Assembly (NCBI RefSeq): GCF_047922965.1
Contig: NZ_CP150481.1
Span: forward strand, 2,294,001-2,358,000
Source of the DNA: Neptunicella plasticusilytica
GTDB taxonomy: Bacteria; Pseudomonadota; Gammaproteobacteria; Enterobacterales; Alteromonadaceae
Direction: 5' to 3'
Length of the DNA: 64,000 bases
Shown piece by piece: positions 36,948 through 44,435 of this stretch. The first letter of the stretch is position 1. The number at the start of each line of letters is the position of its first letter. Under the pieces are notes generated by a model, which was not told where the DNA came from, searched no databases, and was given only the letters and a program-made list of their open reading frames with translations. Both the position numbers and the translations under genes were made by a program.

Positions 36948-37310
36948 ATGAATATATCGGTAAATTTTGGCACCGATGTACAAAATCAGCAGTTTGGACA
37001 TCGGTCAGTACAAGCTCAACAACAAAAGCAGCCAACAGAGTCGCTGGCAGTTGCTGCGTATGCCCCGTCAAGTCAGAGTGACTCAGGCCAGCCCGATGCC
37101 CCTGTTCAACCAGTAAAAACCAACCGGCAGGATAATACCGTGCATTCAAGCAAGACCGAATTACAGGTCAACAATACTGATTACAGGATTAAGTTGTTAA
37201 TCGAGCGTCAGGCCGGCAATGCAACCATGCAAACGGTACTGAATTTTTACAAAATACAACCTGAGCTGAATATTGCTGCTGCGCAACATGATGTGGATGT
37301 TTTAGCCTGA
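36948..37310 (+). CDS. Orphan Gln-rich small protein, uncharacterised
   Basis: The 120-residue product starts MNISVNFGTDVQNQQFG and is rich in Gln, Ser and Pro up to about residue 70. An apparently folded end follows (NTDYRIKLLIERQAGNATMQTVLNFYKIQ). There is no signal peptide or known domain. The ATG at 36948 has a strong GGAGG at 36935-36939, which argues for a real gene. It lies between two copies of the repeat element (copy 1 ends 62 bases upstream). Base composition does not stand out. Function unknown. Confidence 0.6.
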   Translation: MNISVNFGTDVQNQQFGHRSVQAQQQKQPTESLAVAAYAPSSQSDSGQPDAPVQPVKTNRQDNTVHSSKTELQVNNTDYRIKLLIERQAGNATMQTVLNFYKIQPELNIAAAQHDVDVLA

Positions 37311-37381
37311 TATTAGCTACCTTCCTCCTCCAACATTAATAACAAGCCCGGCACTTAACGCAACTTTAGCCATTTACCCAA

Positions 37382-37828
37382 TCAAAACCACTGACGGGTG
37401 AATACCTTATCCAGTTCATCGAAGGCGGTTTTTAACAGGCGAGCAAGCTCTTTATAGGTTGGTTTGGCTTTAACCGATTGCAAACGACAACCTTGCACTT
37501 GCATTTTTTGATGGATATCACGATACCAATGAATCGTCGAAGGCGGTAATACTTGTTTGGCGCGGTGTCCCAACCACAATAAACCTTGCATTGGCAAACT
37601 TAACAGAAACGCTCCGGAAGCCAACGCCTGAGGCAATTGTTCCGCACCAAAATAATTATACTGCAATGCAACGACAGCAACGGCCATAGGTGGCATCACT
37701 TTAATACTTAATTTAGTCGCAGCAATTACCCGACATTCCGGAAATAAACTGTAGAGTTCCTTTTGTTCAGGCCATATTTGCATATATTCCTGACCATCTT
37801 TGAACATCATTGAAAGTGTCTGTGCCAT
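37382..37828 (-). CDS. yfbV: YfbV (UPF0208), Ter-macrodomain insulation membrane protein
   Basis: 148 residues with two membrane helices (MPPMAVAVVALQYNYFG and ALASGAFLLSLPMQGLLWLG). It matches E. coli YfbV in length and in the segments MFKDGQEYMQIWPEQKEL, RVIAATKLSIKVMPP, SLPMQGLLWLG and KPTYKELARLLKTAFDELDK. In E. coli YfbV affects the confinement of the Ter macrodomain. It is monocistronic here, opposite in direction to its neighbours and flanked by the orphan gene and repeat copy 2. Confidence 0.9.
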   Translation of the reverse strand: MAQTLSMMFKDGQEYMQIWPEQKELYSLFPECRVIAATKLSIKVMPPMAVAVVALQYNYFGAEQLPQALASGAFLLSLPMQGLLWLGHRAKQVLPPSTIHWYRDIHQKMQVQGCRLQSVKAKPTYKELARLLKTAFDELDKVFTRQWF

Positions 37829-38014
37829 ACAACAACTCCTCTTCGCAGAGTATAAGGTTACCTTTTAATCGACCATTTCGCTAATTTTAATTGGACTATT
37901 GATAGGCTTATTGGTTGCAAAACAGAATTGAATAAGTAAAAAATTTTACTGGAATAATTGCGATATAAACTTGAAATACAACTATTTGCGCCCATTTATT
38001 CACAATATTTAAAT

Positions 38015-38244
38015 AACCTGAACCCGGAATAAGCTACGCCTCTACATAACGCTCTTTTTGGGCCTGGCGGTGTTGGATTTTCTGGCAATAGCCTGCTATT
38101 GCTGACAAAAACTCGCTTACTATTTACAAAAATATCCTCACCGGATCAGTAATGGCCCCGTCGGAGAAAAATTAGTTGTTATAAGTGACTGAGTTAATTA
38201 TACAATTTAAATTACAACGACACTTCTTATCCAGAGTTCAGGTT
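38015..38244 (+). repeat. MITE-like repeat element, copy 2 (230 bp)
   Basis: Terminal inverted repeats are AACCTGAACCCGGAATAAG (left) and CTTATCCAGAGTTCAGGTT (right), matching at 16 of 19 positions. Both sides carry the tetranucleotide AAAT (38011-38014 and 38245-38248), a likely target-site duplication. The inner hairpin GCAATAG-CCTG-CTATTGC (38085-38102) is perfect. No ORF. The right end is 63 bases before the trxB ATG, so the element lies in the trxB 5' region. Together with flanking DNA it fills most of the 479-base gap between yfbV and trxB. Confidence 0.88.
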
Positions 38245-38307
38245 AAATAGGTTATATTGTGGCTTGCTTAATAAGTCACTGTTATTCATAAATTGATGGA
38301 GTTTTTC

Positions 38308-39258
38308 ATGTCCGAATCAAGACATTGTCGTCTACTTATTCTGGGGTCCGGTCCCGCCGGTTACGCCGCTGCAGTTTACGCTGCGAGAGCTAATCTAAAC
38401 CCGGTGCTATTAACCGGCATTCAACAAGGCGGCCAATTAACCACCACCACCGAGGTGGAAAACTGGCCAGGTGATCCTGAGGGGCTGACCGGACCGGATC
38501 TGATGGTTCGGATGCAAAAACATGCTGAAAAGTTTGATACCGAAATTATTTTTGATCACATCAACAAAACCGATTTCAGCCAGCGCCCTTTCACACTTAC
38601 CGGCGATAACGGCACTTATACCTGTGACGCGTTAATCATTGCCACCGGCGCATCAGCTAAATATTTGGGCATGGAAAGCGAACAAGCCTTTATGGGTAAA
38701 GGGGTGTCTGCCTGTGCGACCTGTGACGGCTTTTTCTACCGGAATCAGAAAGTCGCAGTAGTCGGCGGCGGCAATACCGCCGTTGAAGAAGCACTTTATC
38801 TTTCCAATATTGCATCAGAAGTGCACGTTATCCATCGTCGCGACACATTCCGCAGTGAGAAAATTCTGGTTGATCGTTTAATGGATAAAGCACACAACGG
38901 TAATGTCACGTTGCACCTCAATCGCACACTTGATGAAGTTATGGGTGATGAGATGGGGGTGACCAACATTCGTATTAAAGATACCCAATCTGCCGCCACC
39001 GAAGAACTGGATATTATGGGTCTGTTCATTGCTATTGGCCACCAACCTAATACTGGTATTTTTGAAGGCCAACTGGATATGAAAGATGGTTATATCAAGA
39101 TAAAAAGTGGTCTGGAAGGTAACGCTACCCAAACCAGTGTTGAAGGTGTGTTTGCCGCAGGCGATGTATCAGATCACGTCTATCGCCAAGCTATCACATC
39201 TGCAGGTACAGGTTGTATGGCCGCTCTGGATGCCGAAAAATATCTGGATGCTCTGTAA
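38308..39258 (+). CDS. trxB: Thioredoxin reductase
   Basis: A 316-residue FAD/NADPH enzyme that reduces thioredoxin. FAD motif GSGPAGYAAAVYAARA; redox pair Cys136 and Cys139 in SACATCDGFFYRN; NADPH motif VVGGGNTAVEEALYL; and the C-terminal FAD motif GVFAAGDVSDHVYRQAITSAGTGCMAALDAEKYL. The ATG at 38308 (MSESRHCRLL) has GGAG 8 bases upstream and is preferred to the TTG at 38293. The trxB-aat-bpt-infA order is conserved in gammaproteobacteria. Confidence 0.96.
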   Translation: MSESRHCRLLILGSGPAGYAAAVYAARANLNPVLLTGIQQGGQLTTTTEVENWPGDPEGLTGPDLMVRMQKHAEKFDTEIIFDHINKTDFSQRPFTLTGDNGTYTCDALIIATGASAKYLGMESEQAFMGKGVSACATCDGFFYRNQKVAVVGGGNTAVEEALYLSNIASEVHVIHRRDTFRSEKILVDRLMDKAHNGNVTLHLNRTLDEVMGDEMGVTNIRIKDTQSAATEELDIMGLFIAIGHQPNTGIFEGQLDMKDGYIKIKSGLEGNATQTSVEGVFAAGDVSDHVYRQAITSAGTGCMAALDAEKYLDAL

Positions 39259-39270
39259 TATAATGTTATA

Positions 39271-39293
39271 AAGGCCTCACCAGAGGCCTTTTG
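39271..39293 (+). terminator. Terminator after trxB
   Basis: AAGGCCTC-ACCA-GAGGCCTT followed by TT, starting 12 bases after the trxB stop and ending 11 bases before aat. The T run is short, so read-through into aat is possible. Confidence 0.7.
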
Positions 39294-39303
39294 TTGTCCC
39301 TCA

Positions 39304-40014
39304 ATGTCAATACAGCTTACCCACCTCAGTCATAAACTGAATTTTCCTGACGTAGAAACGGCTTTGGATGATCCCGATGGATTGCTCGCCTTTGGCGGTG
39401 ATTTGTCTCCTGCTCGGCTATTATTAGCGTATCGGAATGGTATTTTTCCCTGGTTTGGTGAAGATGAACCTATTATGTGGTGGTCCCCTTCCATCCGAGG
39501 GATATTAAACCTAGCGGAGTTTCATTGTTCTAGAAGTTTAGCCAAGCTGGTTCGCCAGCAATCTTATCGGGTAACATTAAATGCGGATTTCAATCAGGTT
39601 ATTCAGACTTGCTCCGGTATTCCAAGAACGGATAACGGTACCTGGATTACCCAATCGATGATAGCAGCATATCAGCAATTACACCGATTAGGTTATGCCC
39701 ATTCCGTTGAGGTGTGGCAACAAGATCAGTTAGTTGGCGGCTTATATGGTGTCGCTGTGGGTAAAGTATTTTGCGGGGAATCGATGTTTCATCAACAAGC
39801 CAATTGTTCCAAACTAGCCATGTACTGGCTGGTTGAATATTTACAAAGTAACAGGTTTGATTTTATCGACTGCCAAATGGTAACGCCCCACCTGGCAACT
39901 ATGGGGGTAAAAGGCGTTAAACGTTCGGAGTTTGTAAAACGCTTACATCAGTCAATTAGCAGGTCGCAAAACTTGGCAGATGATATTTGGAATCCCGGTA
40001 TTTTAAATGGCTAA
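39304..40014 (+). CDS. aat: Leucyl/phenylalanyl-tRNA-protein transferase
   Basis: A 236-residue GNAT-fold transferase that attaches Leu or Phe from tRNA to N-terminal Arg/Lys, creating N-degrons for ClpS. Hallmarks are FPDVETALDDPDGLLAFGGDLSPARLLLAYRNGIFPWF, MWWSPSIRGIL, HSVEVWQQDQLVGGLYGVAVGKVFCGESMFH and FDFIDCQMVTPHLATMGV. It overlaps bpt by 8 bases, so they are translationally coupled. Confidence 0.97.
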   Translation: MSIQLTHLSHKLNFPDVETALDDPDGLLAFGGDLSPARLLLAYRNGIFPWFGEDEPIMWWSPSIRGILNLAEFHCSRSLAKLVRQQSYRVTLNADFNQVIQTCSGIPRTDNGTWITQSMIAAYQQLHRLGYAHSVEVWQQDQLVGGLYGVAVGKVFCGESMFHQQANCSKLAMYWLVEYLQSNRFDFIDCQMVTPHLATMGVKGVKRSEFVKRLHQSISRSQNLADDIWNPGILNG

Positions 40015-40714
40015 TATGAAGTTTGGTATTACTCAGACCTTTCAATGTGCTTATTTACCCAATGAGCAGGAGCGTCTTATTGTACTGGTAGAAGAATCCA
40101 ACGATCCCAAGGAGCCCTATGAAAAACTGCTTAATGCAGGATTCAGACGCAGTGGCGCGCAGATATACCGCCCTCACTGTATTAATTGCAATGCCTGTCA
40201 ATCGTTAAGGGTACCGATCGAATATTTTCGTCTTTCACGCAGCCAAAAACGTATTCAAACTAAAAATCGCGATATAAAAGTGGTGATTAATCGTAGTGAC
40301 CAGCCTACTTATTATCAATTGTATCGACGCTACATCAATGCCAGGCATACTGACGGCAGCATGTTTCCTCCCAACAAAGAGCAATATGAAAGCTTTTTAT
40401 GCCACGACAGGGCCGAACAGTTGTTTATCGAATTATGGCTGGATAACACTTTGGTCGGTGTGGCGGTTACTGACGAAGTTTCCGACGCACTGTCGGCGTT
40501 ATACACATTTTATGCACCAGAACTGGAAGATCGCTCTTTGGGAACCTATGCCATACTCTGCCAAATTGAACAGGCGAAGGCATTGGGAAAACAATACCTG
40601 TATTTGGGTTATCAAATAGATGACTGTGCAAAAATGAACTATAAGGCTAAATTTCACCCACATCAGCGCTTTATTGACAATAAATGGCACGAATTCACAA
40701 AAAAGCCGGACTAG
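40007..40714 (+). CDS. bpt: Aspartate/glutamate leucyltransferase (bacterial ATE1-like)
   Basis: 235 residues. The N-terminal Cys cluster is QCAYLPNEQE and CINCNACQSLRVP, followed by the GNAT-like transferase part with YINARHTDGSM, ALSALYTFYAPELEDRSLGTYAILCQIEQAKALGKQYLYLGYQI and CAKMNYKAKFHP. Bpt adds Leu to proteins starting with Asp or Glu, the second route into the ClpS N-degron pathway. It overlaps aat by 8 bases; infA follows after 127 bases. Confidence 0.96.
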   Translation: MANMKFGITQTFQCAYLPNEQERLIVLVEESNDPKEPYEKLLNAGFRRSGAQIYRPHCINCNACQSLRVPIEYFRLSRSQKRIQTKNRDIKVVINRSDQPTYYQLYRRYINARHTDGSMFPPNKEQYESFLCHDRAEQLFIELWLDNTLVGVAVTDEVSDALSALYTFYAPELEDRSLGTYAILCQIEQAKALGKQYLYLGYQIDDCAKMNYKAKFHPHQRFIDNKWHEFTKKPD

Positions 40715-40841
40715 TGCTTTACTCTTGGGCTTTTATTGGGCAAAATCTGCGCGGATTTTTATCATTGATCAAAATGCAACTTGGGGTAGTGTCACATGAC
40801 CATTCCGATTGAATGCATTAACACAGAGGTTTTTTAACTAG

Positions 40842-41060
40842 ATGGCGAAAGAAGATTGTATTGAAATGGAAGGTACGGTTCAGGATACCCTCCCAAATAC
40901 TATGTTTCGAGTTGAACTTGAAAATGGTCACGTTGTAACTGCACATATCTCCGGCAAAATGCGCAAAAACTACATCCGTATTCTGACTGGCGACAAAGTG
41001 ACCGTTGAAATGACGCCATATGACTTAACTAAAGGCCGGATTATTTACCGCGCCCGATAA
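40842..41060 (+). CDS. infA: Translation initiation factor IF-1
   Basis: 72 residues, the standard IF-1 length, with the OB fold MAKEDCIEMEGTVQDTLPNTMFRVELENGHVVTAHISGK in short pieces and the C-terminal DLTKGRIIYRAR. It blocks the ribosomal A site during initiation. A spacer of 127 bases separates it from bpt. A strong terminator follows. Confidence 0.98.
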   Translation: MAKEDCIEMEGTVQDTLPNTMFRVELENGHVVTAHISGKMRKNYIRILTGDKVTVEMTPYDLTKGRIIYRAR

Positions 41061-41102
41061 GTCACAGGCGTCGTCGTATGCCTGTTTTGAATTATTTCCA
41101 CA

Positions 41103-41129
41103 AAAAACCCAACATGATGTTGGGTTTTT
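41103..41129. terminator. Bidirectional terminator between infA and clpA
   Basis: AAAAACCCAACA-TGA-TGTTGGGTTTTT forms a 12 bp stem with a 3-base loop. Flanking A and T runs let it serve both convergent genes. Confidence 0.92.
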
Positions 41130-41153
41130 AATTCGTCCAAACAACAAGTAAGG

Positions 41154-43415
41154 TTATTTTACTTTTTCGTTCTGCAACTGGTAATTAAAACTCAGTTGGT
41201 CATCTTTAACACCGATCTGCACATTACCGCCATGGGATAATTCTCCGAACAACAGTTCATTAGCCAGGGTTTTCTTAACCTGATCCTGAATCAATCTGGC
41301 CATCGGTCTTGCCCCCATGCTCTTATCGTAACCTTTGTCGGCCAACCAACTTCGAGCTTCATTACTGACCTCCAGCGACACGCCTTTAGCATCAAGCTGA
41401 GCCTGCAGCTCAACAATGAACTTATCTACCACTTGCAATATCACTTCGCTTTCCAGATGGTTAAACCAGACAATACCATCCAGACGGTTACGAAACTCAG
41501 GCGTGAATACCTTGTTGATTTCTCCCAGCGCATCATGGCTGTGATCCTGTTGTTTGAAACCAATAGATTTGCGGATAGTTTCAAGCACCCCAGCGTTGGT
41601 GGTCATCACCAGCACAACATTCCTGAAGTCCACCTTACGACCGTTATTATCAGTCAACGTACCGTGATCCATGACTTGCAGCAAAATATTGTAGATATCG
41701 CTGTGGGCCTTTTCAATCTCGTCCAGCAATACTACAGAATAGGGGTTTTTAATAACCGCATCGGTTAGCATGCCCCCCTGTTCAAACCCTACATAGCCTG
41801 GGGGCGCGCCAATTAGACGGCTGACAGCGTGACGTTCCATATATTCTGACATATCAAAACGCACCAGCTCGACGCCCATTATTTTTGCCAATTGCTGGGT
41901 TACTTCTGTTTTACCCACACCAGTTGGCCCGGCAAACAGAAAACTACCAATCGGTTTCTGCTCATTACCTAGACCCGAACGAGACAACCGAATTGCATTG
42001 GTCAATGTATCAATCGCCTCATCCTGACCAAACACCACCAGTTTCAGATGACGATCCAGATTTTTCAGCACTTCTTTATCAGATGCAGATACCGACTTTT
42101 CCGGAATACGCGCAATTTTGGCAATAATTTGCTCAATATCACCCACACTGATGGTCTTTTTACGCCTGGAAACCGGTAATAGACGCTGACTGGCTCCAGC
42201 TTCATCCATTACATCGATAGCTTTGTCCGGCAAATGCCGCTCATTGATATATTTAGCCGATAATTCTGCAGCAGCCTTAATCGCCTGACGGGTGAAACGT
42301 ACGCTATGATGTTCTTCATAACGACTCTTCAGCCCCAACAAAATCTTGGTCGTATCTTCTACGCTGGGTTCAACAATATCGACCTTTTGAAAGCGGCGTG
42401 CCAGTGCTCTGTCCTTTTCAAAGATACTTTGGTATTCCTGATAAGTGGTTGAGCCAATACAACGCAATTCACCACTGGATAATTTAGGCTTTAATAAATT
42501 GGATGCGTCCATCACCCCGCCTGATGCCGCTCCGGCACCGATAATGGTATGAATCTCGTCAATAAACAGAATAGCGTCGGGATCTTTTTCAAGTTCATGC
42601 AAGATTGCTTTTAGACGTTTCTCAAAATCGCCACGGTATTTAGTACCCGCCAACAAACTGCCGAGATCCAGCGAATAGACAGTAGCTTTTTCAATCACTT
42701 CAGGTACGTCCCGCTTAACGATACGATAAGCCAGTCCCTCTGCGATGGCAGTTTTTCCTACTCCGGCTTCACCGACCAATAATGGATTATTTTTACGGCG
42801 ACGGCACAAAATCTGAATCGCCCGTTCAACTTCGTGATCCCGTCCGATCAGTGGATCGATCTTGCCCTGCTCGGCCATTAAATTCAGATTACTGGAATAA
42901 CGCTCAAGAACACTGGTGCGATCTTCTCCGTCAGCCGCTTCCTGCTCTGTTTCGATCTGGGAGGAACGATCCTCATCGCTTTTTGCGACACCATGGGAAA
43001 TAAAATTCACCACATCAAGCCGGGTAACATCAGATTTCTTAAGAATATAAACCGCCTGGGATTCCTGCTCAGAGAATATCGCCACCAAAACATTAGCGCC
43101 TGTCACTTCTTCTTTACCGGAAGACTGAACATGAAAAACAGCACGTTGCAAAACTCGCTGAAAACCTAGTGTTGGCTGGGTTTCGCGCTCACTGCTTTGT
43201 TCTTCCAGAATAATCGGAGTGGTGTCTTTAACAAAATCTTCCAGTTCATTTTTGATACTTTGTATATTGGCTCCACAAGCCTGTAATGCTTCACAAGCGG
43301 ACGCATTACCCAATAACGCGAGCAGCAGATGTTCGACTGTCATAAACTCATGTTTGTGCTCCCGAGCGAAAATAAAGGCTTCATTCAGGGTTTGTTCCAG
43401 ATCTTTATTTAACAT
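41154..43415 (-). CDS. clpA: ATP-dependent Clp protease ATP-binding subunit ClpA
   Basis: A 753-residue Hsp100 unfoldase. The N-domain (1-145) with its double Clp repeat is the ClpS docking site. D1 follows with Walker A GEAGVGKT and Walker B ILFIDEIHTIIGAGA, and D2 with GPTGVGKTEV and SVVLLDEIEKAH. The loop after D2 carries the GYVGFEQGG pore motif. ClpA feeds substrates to ClpP, and with ClpS handles N-degrons. It is about 160 bp downstream of clpS on the same strand. Confidence 0.97.
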   Translation of the reverse strand: MLNKDLEQTLNEAFIFAREHKHEFMTVEHLLLALLGNASACEALQACGANIQSIKNELEDFVKDTTPIILEEQSSERETQPTLGFQRVLQRAVFHVQSSGKEEVTGANVLVAIFSEQESQAVYILKKSDVTRLDVVNFISHGVAKSDEDRSSQIETEQEAADGEDRTSVLERYSSNLNLMAEQGKIDPLIGRDHEVERAIQILCRRRKNNPLLVGEAGVGKTAIAEGLAYRIVKRDVPEVIEKATVYSLDLGSLLAGTKYRGDFEKRLKAILHELEKDPDAILFIDEIHTIIGAGAASGGVMDASNLLKPKLSSGELRCIGSTTYQEYQSIFEKDRALARRFQKVDIVEPSVEDTTKILLGLKSRYEEHHSVRFTRQAIKAAAELSAKYINERHLPDKAIDVMDEAGASQRLLPVSRRKKTISVGDIEQIIAKIARIPEKSVSASDKEVLKNLDRHLKLVVFGQDEAIDTLTNAIRLSRSGLGNEQKPIGSFLFAGPTGVGKTEVTQQLAKIMGVELVRFDMSEYMERHAVSRLIGAPPGYVGFEQGGMLTDAVIKNPYSVVLLDEIEKAHSDIYNILLQVMDHGTLTDNNGRKVDFRNVVLVMTTNAGVLETIRKSIGFKQQDHSHDALGEINKVFTPEFRNRLDGIVWFNHLESEVILQVVDKFIVELQAQLDAKGVSLEVSNEARSWLADKGYDKSMGARPMARLIQDQVKKTLANELLFGELSHGGNVQIGVKDDQLSFNYQLQNEKVK

Positions 43416-43576
43416 CTAATGGATCCTCTTACTGCTTAACTGTTCGGCTCAGACTAGCGGTCATAATACTTTTCTAACAATATTTTGCTGATGATGACGA
43501 GTAGATAACTTAATTGTTGTATACAAAAGTCATCCTGTCTCTACGCAAACGCATAAATACTTCTACTTTATCCAGT

Positions 43577-43897
43577 TTACGCCTGTTCCAAAGAACACAT
43601 CAACGGGTGCTGATGTTTGCGCGCATACTGGTTGACTTGCATCACTTTAGTTTCTGCCACTTCAGCACTATAGATGCCGCAGACGGCCTTTCCTTCATAA
43701 TGTACTGTCAGCATCACCTGGTTGGCTTTCTCAATATTCATATTGAAAAAACTTACCAATATCTCGACGACAAAATCCATCGGGGTATAATCGTCGTTAT
43801 TTAGCATCACCTTATACATTGGCGGCGGTTGTATTTTTTTCTTAACCGCATCCAGCTGCTTTTCGTGACTGATTCCTACTGCACTAAATTCTTTCAT
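43577..43897 (-). CDS. clpS: ClpA adaptor protein ClpS
   Basis: A 106-residue adaptor that binds N-terminal Leu, Phe, Tyr or Trp. The pocket motif MLNNDDYTPMDFVVEIL with its Asn and Asp pair, then VHYEGKAVCGIYSAEVAETKV, are conserved. A flexible N-terminal tail of about 25 residues precedes the folded part, as in E. coli. The gene is upstream of clpA and divergent from cspD. Together with aat and bpt it completes the N-degron pathway locally. Confidence 0.97.
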   Translation of the reverse strand: MKEFSAVGISHEKQLDAVKKKIQPPPMYKVMLNNDDYTPMDFVVEILVSFFNMNIEKANQVMLTVHYEGKAVCGIYSAEVAETKVMQVNQYARKHQHPLMCSLEQA

Positions 43898-43976
43898 AAA
43901 ATAATAGCTGTTGGGTTCTACTTTAACTCTATTTATACCGCGAAAGTGACAATTTAATAAAATAATTAAATTAGAC

Positions 43977-44006
43977 TTGACACATTTAGGTTAAAAAACC
44001 TACAGT
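43977..44006 (+). promoter_or_regulatory. Probable cspD promoter with an internal dyad
   Basis: TTGACA at 43977-43982 and TACAGT at 44001-44006 are 18 bases apart, a plausible sigma70 promoter about 100 bases before the cspD start. The dyad AGGTT-AAAA-AACCT (43988-44001) lies between the boxes and could be an operator. This is sequence-only inference. Confidence 0.4.
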
Positions 44007-44106
44007 TTTAAGGAACTTTTGGATTTTTCCAAAGGTTTGTGTCTCCAAATATCAGATATTGGGACAGGTAAGTGATAGTTCAAGGGATTACAGAGGAAAC
44101 AGAAGT

Positions 44107-44322
44107 ATGGCAGTTGGCAAAGTCAAGTGGTTCAACAATGCAAAGGGTTTCGGCTTTATAGTACCTGATGACGGCGGTGAAGATGTGTTCGCACATTACT
44201 CGACTATTCAAATGGATGGATATCGTTCGCTTAAAGCGGGTCAGGAAGTTAACTTTGAGGTAGAAGCCGGGCCTAAAGGTTTGCATGCAGCAAACATTTC
44301 TTCCACAGAACCCCAACAGTAA
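44107..44322 (+). CDS. cspD: Cold-shock-like protein CspD
   Basis: A 71-residue single cold-shock domain with RNP-1-like KGFGFIVPDDGG and RNP-2-like EDVFAHYSTI. Length and location beside clpS/clpA point to CspD, a starvation-induced single-stranded DNA/RNA-binding protein that can block replication in E. coli. The ATG at 44107 is chosen because GAGGAA sits 8 bases upstream; the extension to 44059 adds 16 unrelated residues. Confidence 0.93.
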   Translation: MAVGKVKWFNNAKGFGFIVPDDGGEDVFAHYSTIQMDGYRSLKAGQEVNFEVEAGPKGLHAANISSTEPQQ

Positions 44323-44344
44323 AAAATTTTTGGAAAACTAAAAA

Positions 44345-44374
44345 AGCAGATGAGATTTCTCATCTGCTTTTTTT
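44345..44374. terminator. Bidirectional terminator between cspD and icd
   Basis: AGCAGATGAG-ATTT-CTCATCTGCT, a perfect 10 bp stem with T on the right and A on the left, between two convergent genes. Confidence 0.93.
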
Positions 44375-44435
44375 ATATCTTTAATTTAGCCCATCAGATT
44401 ATTGCCAGACAGACTATTTCATCACAAACAAGGTG

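Noticed and set aside
41433..43003. Several 70-110 residue ORFs antisense to clpA
   Set aside because: Shadows of the clpA codon pattern, without ribosome binding sites or recognisable protein features.
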